Shown here piece after piece: positions 25,060-35,034 of a stretch of 64,000 nucleotides of DNA. The DNA is taken from assembly GCA_008508345.1 (NCBI GenBank), contig QNGE01001682.1, positions 1-64,000 on the forward strand, read 5' to 3'. Each line of letters begins with the position of its first letter. The first letter of the stretch is position 1. The notes under the pieces were generated by a model. The model was given only the letters and a program-made list of their open reading frames with translations. It was not told the origin of the DNA and made no database searches. The stretch is from Paragonimus westermani (lineage: Eukaryota > Platyhelminthes > Trematoda > Plagiorchiida > Troglotrematidae). The translations under genes and the position numbers were made by a program.

Positions 25060-26570
25060 GAATGCAACTCTGTCAACTGAGTGCAGAACCCTTCTGATGT
25101 CTAAAAAGTAGTCAACTGAAACCGTGCTGGTGTTTAATCAACTCGGCTGGTTATGGCCCGTCTGTTGGACGGCTGACCAACAACCTCCAAGGCAGCTCTG
25201 GTTTCTCTCGCAGAGAGAGGTCCGTGATACGTGACTGTACATCTAATGAATACATACTTCTGTTGTTTAAATTCAGTTAGTTATTAAATGGTTTTTGCCG
25301 TTGCCTTTTTGACGGACTGTAACACTTCGTCTTACCATTCATCCACATTATAGTAAGGGGACTAGTGTTGACAGAATAAGACGAATGGGAGTGCCACGTC
25401 TATGAATTTTAGGCGAGCGAGATAACTGCGGTGTGCTAAAGCCGGTGACTTTCAAACATATGTGCTGTTTCGCATCACTTTACTTACTCATGAAACCGAA
25501 ACCTCTTGAACTTAATCCATGGGATGTTAGGATTCATTTCTAGTGACAACGCTTCAACCTGCTTTCTGGTTAGGGTAACAGCTGTGAACTTTTGCACATG
25601 TTTGTCTGGTTTAGCCGTGCCGTTTGTGATAGATTTTTATTCACGAGCTGTTTGGTCGAGATGTTTGATAGTATCAGCTTTCGTTCGTTGAACTACATTT
25701 GGAGGAAATGTGAGAAGTTTTAAGTAACTCACGAGAGACAGTTTTTCGGTGGTATGCACGTTACACACGTGCGATCCCGTACTACACCAGCTCTTCATGA
25801 GCTGCTTCAATATTACTCTGTGCTGTTTTTGTTAAATTTTCTAGGATACGTTGCAGTTTTCCTATCTGGATAGATTTGTAATATTGTAATGGATACAATC
25901 CATCTTCACCATGTTAGAATAGGAATTTGAGGTTGACACATTCAACGACCACTTTACATTTCTGGCCGAGGAGGTAATCCGATTGTTTACTGAGTCATTT
26001 GGATAAGTATCTAAGTGATAAACAGTACGAGGTTTTGAAACCTATCGGCTCTATTACGCCGCAGTTCTACAGCTTTTTTTAAAATTCGTCAGAGCAGCAA
26101 GAATACAAACGTTAACATTTGGTTACATCTCATCAACTGTACACTAAATACAAACAGAATACATAGCAAAGAGGCATGACAGCAATAGTTGGACAGAGTG
26201 GATTTCGTGTCAAAAGGTCCAAAAATACGGTCTGCTCAACAGTTGTTGCTATGCCCATTCGCTGTATATTCCATTTGTATTTAATATGCGGCTAATGAGA
26301 TGAATCGGAATGTTGACACCCCGCAATTTTTGTCTCTGATGAATTGGATAAAAAAACCCAGTGCTTTATGTTTTTCGAAATTCACAGACCTGGTGCTCCC
26401 TTGCACCCGATGTTCTGGATGTTGAAGTTTCTCGTCCCAGAAACTATACTTTTTTACATATCGGTTTCCATTTCCCGCACAAGACTTCCCATTACATGTT
26501 AAGGTAAATCACTGGTGCATTAGAATTTCCACCTTAGAATCCTAGACGTGACGGCAAGAATACGATTGGC
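25060..26570. other. no recognisable gene
   Basis: AT-rich sequence with short frames only. No continuation of the RTE endonuclease from before the gap was found. Confidence 0.4.
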
Positions 26571-26579
26571 TGAACTAAC

Positions 26580-27272
26580 CGTTTACGAGAACATTTTCAT
26601 TAGTTCTCTCGCATACATGGCTGTCGGACGCAAATACACTCGCGTCAGTCCAGAAAGACGCAGACGTGTTATCGAAGCCTTCGAAAAGTGCGATGATTGA
26701 CGCACGGTTGCCCTTCTGAACGGAGTCAAGTGTGATACCGCTTACAAGTGGCTCCATGTGGATTGTATCAGTTATGAAGCTCATCCTCGCAAAGTACAAG
26801 CAAGGTTCTGACAGAATCAGAGATCAATATATTGTTGGAATGAATTTCCGTGTACCCAACGAGTACACTCTGATTTTCGAGATTGCGCGTCAGAGCTGAG
26901 TTTCAGAAGAAGTTATCGGCCACAACGGTTAGTCGACACTTGGATGGCCAATGCATAATTGTCAAGAAACTGTGCCAAATTCCCGTTGGCGTAAACTTAG
27001 ATGAGAATTTGGAGTTACGGCGACTGTTCGCGTATCGACTGTTGGAGTGTTATACAAATTTGCTGGATAGATGAGGCAAACTTCAACTTATTGTGTACGA
27101 GGGCAGTGGGACGTTCATTAGAAAAAACGAGAGCATGCGTCTCTGTACCAAACAGCCGAGGCCATAATCTTCATTTGATTGTAGCTATGACACCAAGCTC
27201 GATAGCAGACTGTAGGAAGAGGCGGGCGCATACAACATCAGCGATTGGAGGAGCTGGCTGCCAGATTACTTA
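26580..27272 (+). pseudogene. Tc1/mariner/IS630-like DDE transposase relic
   Basis: Broken + frames give, in order: SPERRRRVIEAFEKCDD and TVALLNGVKCDTAYKWLH (26650-26760), a helix-turn-helix DNA-binding unit; then TTVSRHLDGQCIIVKKLC (26925-26980), a second helix-turn-helix line followed by PVGVNLDENLELRRLFAYRL; then, in another frame, WIDEANFNLLCTRAVGRSLE and VPNSRGHNLHLIVAM (27065-27190). The IDEANFNL line corresponds to the Asp-Glu motif of IS630/Tc1/mariner-type transposases, followed by the RGxxxxG and RGxNLxxI lines. The part with the last catalytic acidic residue is missing after 27272. At least one stop and two frame changes occur. Terminal inverted repeats were not found. Confidence 0.65.
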
Positions 27273-27274
27273 AG

Positions 27275-27888
27275 ATTTTCCCTTTTTGTTTAGATGGTTA
27301 AGAACAACCGAGTTACCCACATATTTTGGATAAGCCAATGTTTCTATGTTCGCGACTGGAAATAGTGAATGAACTGTTAACATCTTGCGACATTTCGTCT
27401 TTCTGCAGTAGTTGACTACTCTTTCAATGACACTGCAACTCACTCGACGTCGTGAACTATGTGCTTATACCTAAAGATACAGCTTGTCGATTGTCAAAGC
27501 CGTCTCTCTTCTAATATTGGGTGTGTGCACACTGGCCCTGACTAATTGTTTGGATTACCATGGTGCTCAGTGTATTGTATGTCCTACTCCACCTGAATGC
27601 TGTAAATCACCCTGTTCATCATTCTGTTTTTGACTGTACGGAATATACCTACTATTGTGTATACGCTGGCTATTCCCATCCCAAAGTTCGTAAAGCAGCT
27701 TTTGGGGTTGGTTTAATACCTGATGTGTGTTGAAACCGCAAGTGGTTCAGCGTAAGCCATGTGTGGTGAGTTTTATGCGCAAATTCGATCGACGGATGCC
27801 ACCAACCACGTAGGGACTTTACTTTTCTTTCTTGTCCGTGTTTTTTCCTGGGCTCACAATTTGATGGGACAGTGGGGGAGGGGTCAGC
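27275..27888. other. no recognisable gene
   Basis: Sequence between the transposase relic and the RTE RT fragment. Nothing assignable. Confidence 0.4.
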
Positions 27889-27889
27889 A

Positions 27890-28860
27890 GTAGCACTCTA
27901 TTTCCATACCTCAGCTCAGGTTAGGGTTTACGGTGAACTGTCTGATAGTTTCAGCACCATGAGCGGCGTACGTCAAGGCTGTCCGCCGTCACCATTTTCG
28001 TTTATTTTTTTATAGACGAAATAATGGAGGATTGTCTCGGGCACTCACAAGATGCCGGCGTGGACCTCCTACCTGGTGAAAGACTGAGTGATCTTGATTA
28101 TGCTGACGACAAGGTGTTGCTGTTTGACAACGTTCAAGCAGCACAAACAATGCTAGACGCTGTTTTGCCTCCTGCTGAATACTTCAGAATGCGCTTCGCG
28201 GCCTTACAATGCAAAGTGATTCTGCAGGATTGCCGTGATCACATAGATTTGATGTTAGACAATGTAGTGATGGAGGTTGTTGATCGGTTTGTGTTCCTGG
28301 AAACCTGCGTCGGCGGCGAAGGTGTGGGGAATGAATTAGAAGCGCGTATCTCTAAGGCTAGGACGGTATTCGCTAATCTGAGGCATCTCTGGCGACAGAG
28401 AGGTATTTCTCTGAAGCTGAAAGGTCGCGTATGTAAGACAACGATGAGGGCCGTATTACTTCACGACAGCGAAACCTGGCCGCTCAGGGTAGAAGACGTG
28501 AACTGTCTTCAAGTATTTGACCACCGATGTCTGCGTTCAATCACTCGTATCGGGTGACACCAGCGTGTAATTAACGAAGAGGTTAGAAACCTGGTGTTTG
28601 GCAGATTGCCTAATGAGTTCTTTTGTTCTAGATCATGTATTAAGTTCTAGATCATGTATTAAGGATGCCAGCTAGTCGTTTTCCACACCGAGCACTGTTC
28701 GCTGACACTGTGACCGACTGGTGTAAGGTGCGAGGTGGACAGATAATGACCTGGCGTAGGGAAATGAAGTCGTTCATGAAGGGGTTGGCCACTGTGGGTC
28801 GTGTTCGTCTGCCGGGTTTGGGCTCTCGGACTCAGAGAGTCGGTGGCTGGAGACTCTAGG
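27890..28860 (+). pseudogene. RTE (SR2-type) reverse transcriptase, 3' half
   Basis: The piece begins abruptly with QVRVYGELSDSFSTMSGVRQ and GCPPSPFSFIF (27910-28012; motif B region). After a stop and shift it is open at 28024-28557 for 177 codons. There DLDYADDKVLLFD carries the intact YADD catalytic box at residues 26-29. It is followed by VVDRFVFLETCVGGE (the FxYLGS line), RHLWRQRGISLKLKGRVCKT and RAVLLHDSETWPLRVEDVNC, with FDHRCLRSITRI at the end. 28665-28859 supplies the tail SRFPHRALFADTV and RGGQIMTWRREMKSFMKGLA. It is 5'-truncated, as is typical for LINEs, and broken by stops. Confidence 0.8.
28625..28662. repeat. 19-base tandem duplication
   Basis: The unit gttctagatcatgtattaa occurs twice head to tail with no spacer inside the RTE RT tail. 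It disrupts the reading frame between RCLRSITRI and the PASRFPHRALF line. Confidence 0.9.
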
Positions 28861-29445
28861 TGGGATAGCGGCTAATCGAGCTCAGTCGTTGTTTGAGTTG
28901 TCTGTGAAGTGAGTGCATTAAATGACGCGGGGCAGTGAAAGCCGTAAGGAAGCTGTCTTGCTGATGACGCCTTACTCTTACTTGCAGCTCGTTTTTTTGT
29001 TTGCCAGGTGTGGGCACCTCGATGTTGAATGTTTGAATATGGACGTAGTCATTAAGCGTTAGTGTGAACCACTGATGTATTGTTGTCTGATGATGATGAC
29101 GTAGTCATTTTCAGTAGTTAGGTCCCTTCCGGTCCCCTTCTTTTTCCTTCTCTCTTTCTATATAGGGTTTGCTTTTTCTTCATGGTTGTGTGGCAGTTAA
29201 GCATTAGTGTTAACCACTGATGTATTGCTGTCTATGTGATGTGTTCATGTTGTTTTTCCTGGGCTCGGGCACTTTGGTGTTGGATGTCTCGAATGCAGAC
29301 GTAGTTACTTTCAGTAGTTTGGTCCTATTCTTTATCTTTCTTTTGTAACTGATCAGTCCTTCATCCTTTTTTCAGAGTTGTGTGGCAGTTAAACGTCAGC
29401 GCGAACCGCTGATTTATTGTCGTCGTGGCTGCTGCTGCTGATAAA
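28860..29445 (+). repeat. RTE 3' tails in tandem (three modules)
   Basis: After the RT tail, a 3' untranslated module ending with gtgtgaaccactgatgtatt and a short TGATGA run occurs three times in a row. The ends lie near 29100, 29236 and 29440. Each module has the elements gtagtcatt/gtagtta...cagtagtt, ggtcc, a pyrimidine-rich stretch and ggcagttaa. The middle module (29099-29236) is almost identical to 47799-47936. The arrangement looks like successive 3'-end insertions into the TGATGA tail of the previous copy. Confidence 0.65.
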
Positions 29446-29828
29446 TTGTAATGCAGCTCCCAGTAAACAACAAATAATGCGGTCGTCCAATGTGTTCCTG
29501 TTGCTTTATGATATCATATGCATGAAGATAAATTGTAATCCATCAGAAGGTTTTAACTTCATATCGGTTTATTTTTTTAGAGTTTTCTCTTAATCTGAAC
29601 AATATACATGTACAATGTATGTCACTCTGGTCACTTTGCATTCGACTCCTTCTCCCTAGTTCAATACTACTGTAAATGGTTTGGCGGATGTCGTAAAGCG
29701 GGCTATCGCGAATGACCTTGACCGTGAGTTGTGTTGTTTTTCTCATCTCGTATCTTATCTGTTATCGTCTACACTGTGAACCAAGTGATGAATTTACGGT
29801 CTAATGAATTTGAAACACTGGGTTCTGT
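29445..29828. other. no recognisable gene
   Basis: A short AT-rich interval. A minus frame at 29543-29746 is unassigned. Confidence 0.4.
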
Positions 29829-29866
29829 TTTTCCGGTTCATCAGGCCAGCGAGAAGACGTACATTG

Positions 29867-29901
29867 CGAGATGCAAGCATTTCGTTTATTCTCATCAGTC
29901 G
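29867..29901 (-). ncRNA. hammerhead ribozyme-like motif, Penelope-associated
   Basis: On the minus strand, CTGATGA (29898-29892), an eight-base stem II region GAATAAAC, GAAA (29883-29880), then hairpin ATGC-TT-GCAT whose final T is followed by C at 29870. This is the order C3-A9, G12-A15.1, stem III, U16.1-H17 of a type I hammerhead. Stem I can form by CGA (just before the core) with TCG (just after the cleavage position). Stem II has only one G:C pair, so this copy is probably weak. Stem III and the core match the copy at 43004-43050 while stem I differs yet still pairs. A second CTGATGA...GAAA with no proper stem II lies at 29844-29831. Confidence 0.55.
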
Positions 29902-30129
29902 GTTACCTAGAACATTCCGTTATATAGGTTAAGCGCGTAGCGTCAAAACAATGAAATGACGAACTTCACTTAGTTGCAATCAGGTTTCACTGCCACGGCA
30001 ACGAAATTGATTGCGTCAGTACCTTTTGCCAACAAAGGGCCGGTGCGTGACGCTTGACCAACATTGCCTAGGAGAACGCCACCAATCTAGGGTGGCGATT
30101 GCGCAATAGGGCCGTGAACGATATCCGGC

Positions 30130-30562
30130 CAATTTTATTGAAATTTATTGCAAGGAACGAGTGACTGCTTCCCAACCACAGTTAGTGCCGAAAAAGCAGG
30201 TTTTTATCAACCTTCCTTACACAGGTGACCACAACGTTACCGATGTAAATCGAAAGTTGAAATCTGCCATTGATCGCACATATCCTGCGGCGGAATTGTG
30301 CTTGTTACTCTTCTCCCGTAGGATGAGCCTCCACTGCCCCGATCGTTCTTCTTCGAAAAACTTTGCCTCTCACGTTATCTACCAGTTCACCTGCAGTTGC
30401 GGTGATTCATACATCGGCATAACGGACCAAAATTTACGACAGTGCAAACTCTTCCAAGGCGGGTCAGCATACCATCACTCGAATAGAAATGGGGCGTCTT
30501 CGATCGCCAAACGCTTAATCGCAACAAGTCATGTGGTTGATCCCGACACTTCGTTCACGGTG
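30130..30562 (+). pseudogene. Penelope-like GIY-YIG endonuclease segment (inverted)
   Basis: The + frame at 30161-30709 gives QVFINLPYTGDHNVTDVNRK, then VIYQFTCSCGDSYIGITDQN, then ASSIAKRLIATSHVVDPDTS. These match residues about 299-430 of the copy at 43130-45071 (YIELPFKGD, CVYQFVCNCGESYIGRTE, VARHVLTTGHATDPS). GIY-YIG nuclease cuts target DNA for insertion. The match stops near 30562, and from there the opposite strand encodes the RT. So this segment lies in the opposite orientation to the rest of the element. The frame past 30565 is only antisense of RT. Confidence 0.75.
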
Positions 30563-31260
30563 AATATTATGATATCGTCGACATACCGTTTATCAAGCAA
30601 AAATGGATCAATACAATCCGACAGTCCATCTTCGACCATTCCAAGAAAACTATCAGCCAGTGTTGGACCCAACGGGCTACCCATTGCCACACCGTCAACT
30701 TGCTTTTAAACACATCCGTCAAACTCAAATCGAATGTTTTCCGCACAGATAAGAATCAACTCTTTGAGGTAGTCGACAGGAATGGATAAAGGAATATCAT
30801 GAATCAAAATAAAGTTACTTAGATTATCAACTGTTTCATATAACAACGTTTGTGAATAGTGATATAATATCAACGAAGTACATCTTTTGTGCGGAACTCA
30901 CCGAGATATTCTCCAAGATATCACACAATTCAAAAGAATCCTTCAAAAAACGGAAGTTGAGGGTTTTGCGGATGGGGTCAAGGAGCTGAACTAGCCATCG
31001 AGCAAGTTTGTGGTAAGGTGAATCATCCATGGCAAGAATGGGTCTCAGGGGGACACTGGCCTTGTGCAATTTTGGGGTTCCTTTCATACTGTTTATACTC
31101 CCGCCCACTTATACATCCATACAGTCTAATGAATATAAGTATACGGGGAAAATCAGCGGTGTAAATAAGGGTCAAAAGTTTGTATACGATCACCCGCGAC
31201 CATGTCGAACAATACGGCCTCGGGTTTTGTTGCCCGCTTTGGCGTCATCGCCTGTTCATT
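30563..31260 (-). pseudogene. Penelope-like reverse transcriptase relic
   Basis: On the minus strand, from about 31100 down: GTPKLHKASVPLRPILAMDD, SPYHKLARWLVQLL, MYFVDIISLFTNVV (motif A). Further down, in another frame near 30710-30565, are QVDGVAMGSPLGPTLADSF (motif B) and LDKRYVDDI (catalytic box). All align with residues about 1-160 of the 43130-45071 copy. Upstream, near 31210-31150, a weak AVLFDMVAGDRIQTF resembles the GAVILDKDEYVQKM line. The element stops at YVDD exactly where the inverted endonuclease begins, and about 140 residues between them are missing. The element is dead. Confidence 0.7.
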
Positions 31261-31264
31261 CAGC

Positions 31265-32899
31265 GATTTCTCTGTTTTCAGCGGCCGAATTAAGCAGTGC
31301 GCATACCAAAGAATGTTTCGTCAGTATACGGAATACTTGCTTCATCCAATGTAGACTGTGTTTTTGTATCATTGATTGACTACACTCAAACGCTCCTGTC
31401 CGCACATCTGGCCCGCTTAACGCAGTTGATTCTGGAGACAATGATGGCGCAAAACCTAGAGCATAAGTGCTTTTTTTGTACACTTGGTCTTCCTTCTATG
31501 CAGCACGTGCACACACATCGCGAAAATTCCTCACAGTTGATCGCCGGATGTGTTTGCGACGTCGTGAGAGACAAGTTCACAAATGTACCATTTATCCTTT
31601 CTGTACGCCTAAGTGCCTCATCAGCAATTACACAAGTTGAGTTAATACCGGGACATTACGCGGACAATGTTTTAGTGCTATTCTTTGTGGATGCATTATT
31701 GATTTTCTGTCGAGGTTCACACTAACTTAGTCAGTTTGTAGCGTGCACTGTCTAGCCTCAGAGGGTTTTCAATAGTTGCACGTAGACTTACGGGTAATCT
31801 ATATTCGTACTAGATCTACATGTGATAGTATGCCGTGCCACAGTAGTCTCAGTCTGGGACATGTAGTCCGAAATGTTGAAACCTGTGGGGCAAGACTTCG
31901 GTTGATTGGAACCCACGTCGCTCCCAATCTGATATATGTGATTGCGGTTGAAAACAAGTGTGAAGTACCATTAATCGTGTTCTGTTCGTTGTGCTATCTG
32001 GTTGCTTAGCCTGTTAATTTGTGTCAGTCAGGTGCGTCAGTTTCTTATCTGATACAGCATACATTACTTCCCTTGATTATGGCTTGCATTACTGAGTGGC
32101 GCCCAGTAGATATTCAGTCGGCCACGCACAGCATTTTCCCTTGAATTTTGTTAGAAAGTTCTAAGGTTCATTTTATGTTGCTGTGAGTGTACGTTTGATG
32201 ACTGCTTCCTGAAGATAATACAATGGATCAGAGAGGGGTCTGTGCGCAAGTCAATCTCAGGTATGACCATAACCATTGTAATGAACGAGTAAGGTTCAAG
32301 AAAGTCCATTGGAAATAGAAAGCGAGTAGGAGACAACAGTGATTCCTTGTTACGTAAGTTTCGGACGATGTGACATCGATAGTGTATTGTGATGTACAGA
32401 GTATATTCGGGAACATGCCTCGAAGTATTTGAACTGATTCTTAAGTGAATATATCAATCGCCTAGGCGGGCGTGTTGGATAAACTGATGGAAACTCCCAC
32501 GTTATTGCTTGACGTATAGGTTTAACTTTAGACCTATGTAGTTTATAGTGCCCGTCTTAAAGCCTACTGTTGAATTGAGTTTCCAGCTATACTACGAGTT
32601 CGGATGAATCACGACAGCTATGCTATGGTATCTTTTACTTCTCTCGTCTGGTTGATTCACGTCTGATAAGTGAACGGTCATGGTGTATTTTGACCTGTTA
32701 GAAATTGACCGAAACGCATGGATTTTTTGACACCTTGCTGCCCACGTCTGCTGCTGTGAGTGAACGTTTTTTAGACACCGGCAACCGTGGACAGGTTTGA
32801 TGCCTCACAAACTAGGCTGTTAAACTGAAAGTTATGACGGATAGCAAAAATCCAACCTAAGCATCATCGCCCATTTCTAGTAAATGTACAGTGCTTCAN

Positions 32900-32936
<37 letters not shown>

Positions 32937-33435
32937 AAAATTAACTGTCAGCTTCAGAAAACAGGATGGCCGCTTAGGATGTCAAAGTTATTTCAAACAT
33001 CAAAGTCTGTCCTATTTAATTTGGTGGAGTATTCGTCCATGAATGTCCAATAACGAACTTCGCAGTTGGTTGGCGCCTTGTCGGGAAACCTTCTTCCATA
33101 TTGCGAAATGCAGTTGCATGGGCTACCGCCGGGCTACGCCGGTACATCAATAACACTAATCATTTTTGACAGTAGCGACACTTTTCTGTGCTCTTCACAA
33201 GCCAGCTCGTGTCGTGTTAATATGAACTGGCTAGGTAAACCCACCTTTGTTCTTCAGTCAACATCCGTCATTACGCGCCGTATCATGGACGAAACGATCT
33301 AAAGCTCATGTTACGAGCGTATTTCTTATGAACAAGGACCGTGGGCTACTTTTTTTTAAAGGTGTCACAAGTGAGAATTTTTGGTAGTGTGTAACTTCAT
33401 AAATAAATGTGGCAACATCGGCCGCTTTGAAGGTT
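31265..33435. other. no recognisable gene; contains a (TAA)n microsatellite
   Basis: Short frames on both strands without motifs. A (TAA)n run occupies 32901-32934, directly after the single ambiguous base at 32899. Confidence 0.4.
32901..32934. repeat. (TAA)n microsatellite
   Basis: About eleven perfect TAA/AAT units. The ambiguous base beside it suggests an assembly difficulty at this spot, so the true length may vary. Confidence 0.95.
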
Positions 33436-33439
33436 AGGG

Positions 33440-33640
33440 CGGCTAAGCGTTCTTGACAAGGTGTGGTTCCAGCAAGGCGGCGCTTTACCGCGTGACATAA
33501 GAATAGTTCGTGAATATCTGTGTACTAACTTCAGCAAGTCGTGGAGTTGTGTGGGAGGTAGCATGGCTACCGAGACTTCTCGATCTCAGTCCGTTTGATT
33601 TTTACGCGCCCTCCCCCATTTACCTTAAGTAGCCGGTTCT
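33440..33640 (+). pseudogene. DDE transposase relic (Tc1/mariner superfamily-like C-terminal part)
   Basis: The + strand near 33452-33522 reads VLDKVWFQQGGALPRDIRIV then REYL. This matches the WFQQDGAxPHxxxxVREYL line of transposases in which the Asp of QQDGA is catalytic; here it is Gly. After a one-base frame change, 33562-33616 reads WLPRLLDLSPFDFYAP, equivalent to WPPRSPDLSPxDFxxW, the region that precedes the last acidic residue. The part before 33440 is not recognisable. It is a short dead piece, distinct from the relic at 26580-27272, which ends before this part of the protein; the two could come from related families. Confidence 0.6.
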
Positions 33641-33644
33641 CAAA

Positions 33645-34845
33645 ATGAAACCCGGGATGTTTGACCGGTTGAGACAAGCGACTGTCCAGGTATGCGAGCT
33701 ATTATTGATTACTTTGACATATCTCATCCCCTCTACGAAGGATGACTTGCGGAAACGGAATCCCTGTCCGCACTTTGAGCATATTTTTACTAACATAGTT
33801 TGTGCATGTTTTTTGTCCATATTGTTTGCATTCACTTTCTGTCGTAAATGGAAATGATTCGTAGGCCGGTAGAATCTTTCAGGATGTCCGTCAATCTCTA
33901 TACGGCAGCTTTCGACTAGACCCTTTGAGCGGTATTGTCGAGTGAAGTTGTGCCATTCGCTGTGAATGACGTAGCCGTTACGGTCACACTACTAAAGGTG
34001 GGATGAGCAGTTGACCTTCTCGGTTCAAGAAAACTATTCGGTTTGACCTGCGGATTAGGTGCTTGAAGCGTCACGGTATTGTCGAATAAGTTTGCCACCT
34101 TGTGGAACTTGTTTCCTACTGTAGGCATATCAAACTGGAAAGCCGAACCAGTGGATTACTAAAACTGGTTACGTATACTTGGACAGAAGAAATGTGCACA
34201 ATTTGCATTGTGGTTGTGTTCGGGTCAGTTGTGAACCGAACATAGGTGGTGAACATGTGAAATTGTTTATGAAAACTGTTAGCAAACGACTAACCACAAA
34301 AGATTATTGACGTTTTGGTACCTTGTGGATATAAGTCGGACAAAATATTTATCTCTCAGCTTATTTAAAGTAGACGAGTTGACTACCGCCATATTCCGTA
34401 GAGTGGAATTTACGCCAAAACTAAGGAACCATGTATGTTAGACGATTGTGAGAGTGGTTTCACTCTACGGATGCAAAACAGGGTAGCATGCGTAAACCGT
34501 GTCTGCGTTCAGCCTCATGCATCGGTTGGCATCATTTACATAAGCAACCATGAGATTAGGTTGTGGGTTTTGGTAATGAGGATTCAGAGAAGTCATTCAT
34601 TCAACTTTTACTGTTGTATAGACAAACTTTGTTGGACCATGTGCTTAAAATGCTGATAAACCCTATCCCACGCCAAACGCTTTTTGGGTACCCATGGTAA
34701 TTGGTATATAATTCGAGGCGGGCAAACTGACTTGACATAACGAAGTGATGACTGTACTGGCCCTCTATATTGCGTTCGTGTCTCAGGTTGAATTCTTCGT
34801 GACCCACTTCGCAGCTAGGGACTGCAGAAGAAATGATGGCTAATC
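33645..34845. other. no recognisable gene
   Basis: Short frames only; nothing assignable. Confidence 0.4.
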
Positions 34846-34849
34846 AAGT

Positions 34850-35030
34850 TCTCTAGCATAAGGATTGTCGTTGTTCTTCTGGACCGTCTGTGAGGTGAGT
34901 GCAACTAATGAAACGAAACAGTGAAATTCGCAGTAAAACTGCCTTGCGGTTGCAATCCTACTGATACTTGTAGTTGGATTGCTGGTTTGCAGGGTATGGT
35001 ACCTTGATGTGTGTTTAATTTTCGGCGTTT
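34850..35030 (+). repeat. RTE 3' untranslated tail, solo fragment
   Basis: The order tgtgaggtgagtgcaact, gaaacagtgaaa, cttgtagttggattgctg, tttgcagggt and accttgatgt parallels 28895-29040 (tgtgaagtgagtgcatt, ggcagtgaaag, cttgcagctcg, tttgccaggtg, acctcgatgt). No RT coding sequence precedes it that I can recognise. It is a heavily 5'-truncated insertion. Confidence 0.55.
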
Positions 35031-35034
35031 TAAA

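Noticed and set aside
28625..28662. Short direct repeat as a CRISPR array or target-site duplication
   Set aside because: Only two adjacent units without spacers inside RT coding sequence; a simple tandem duplication.
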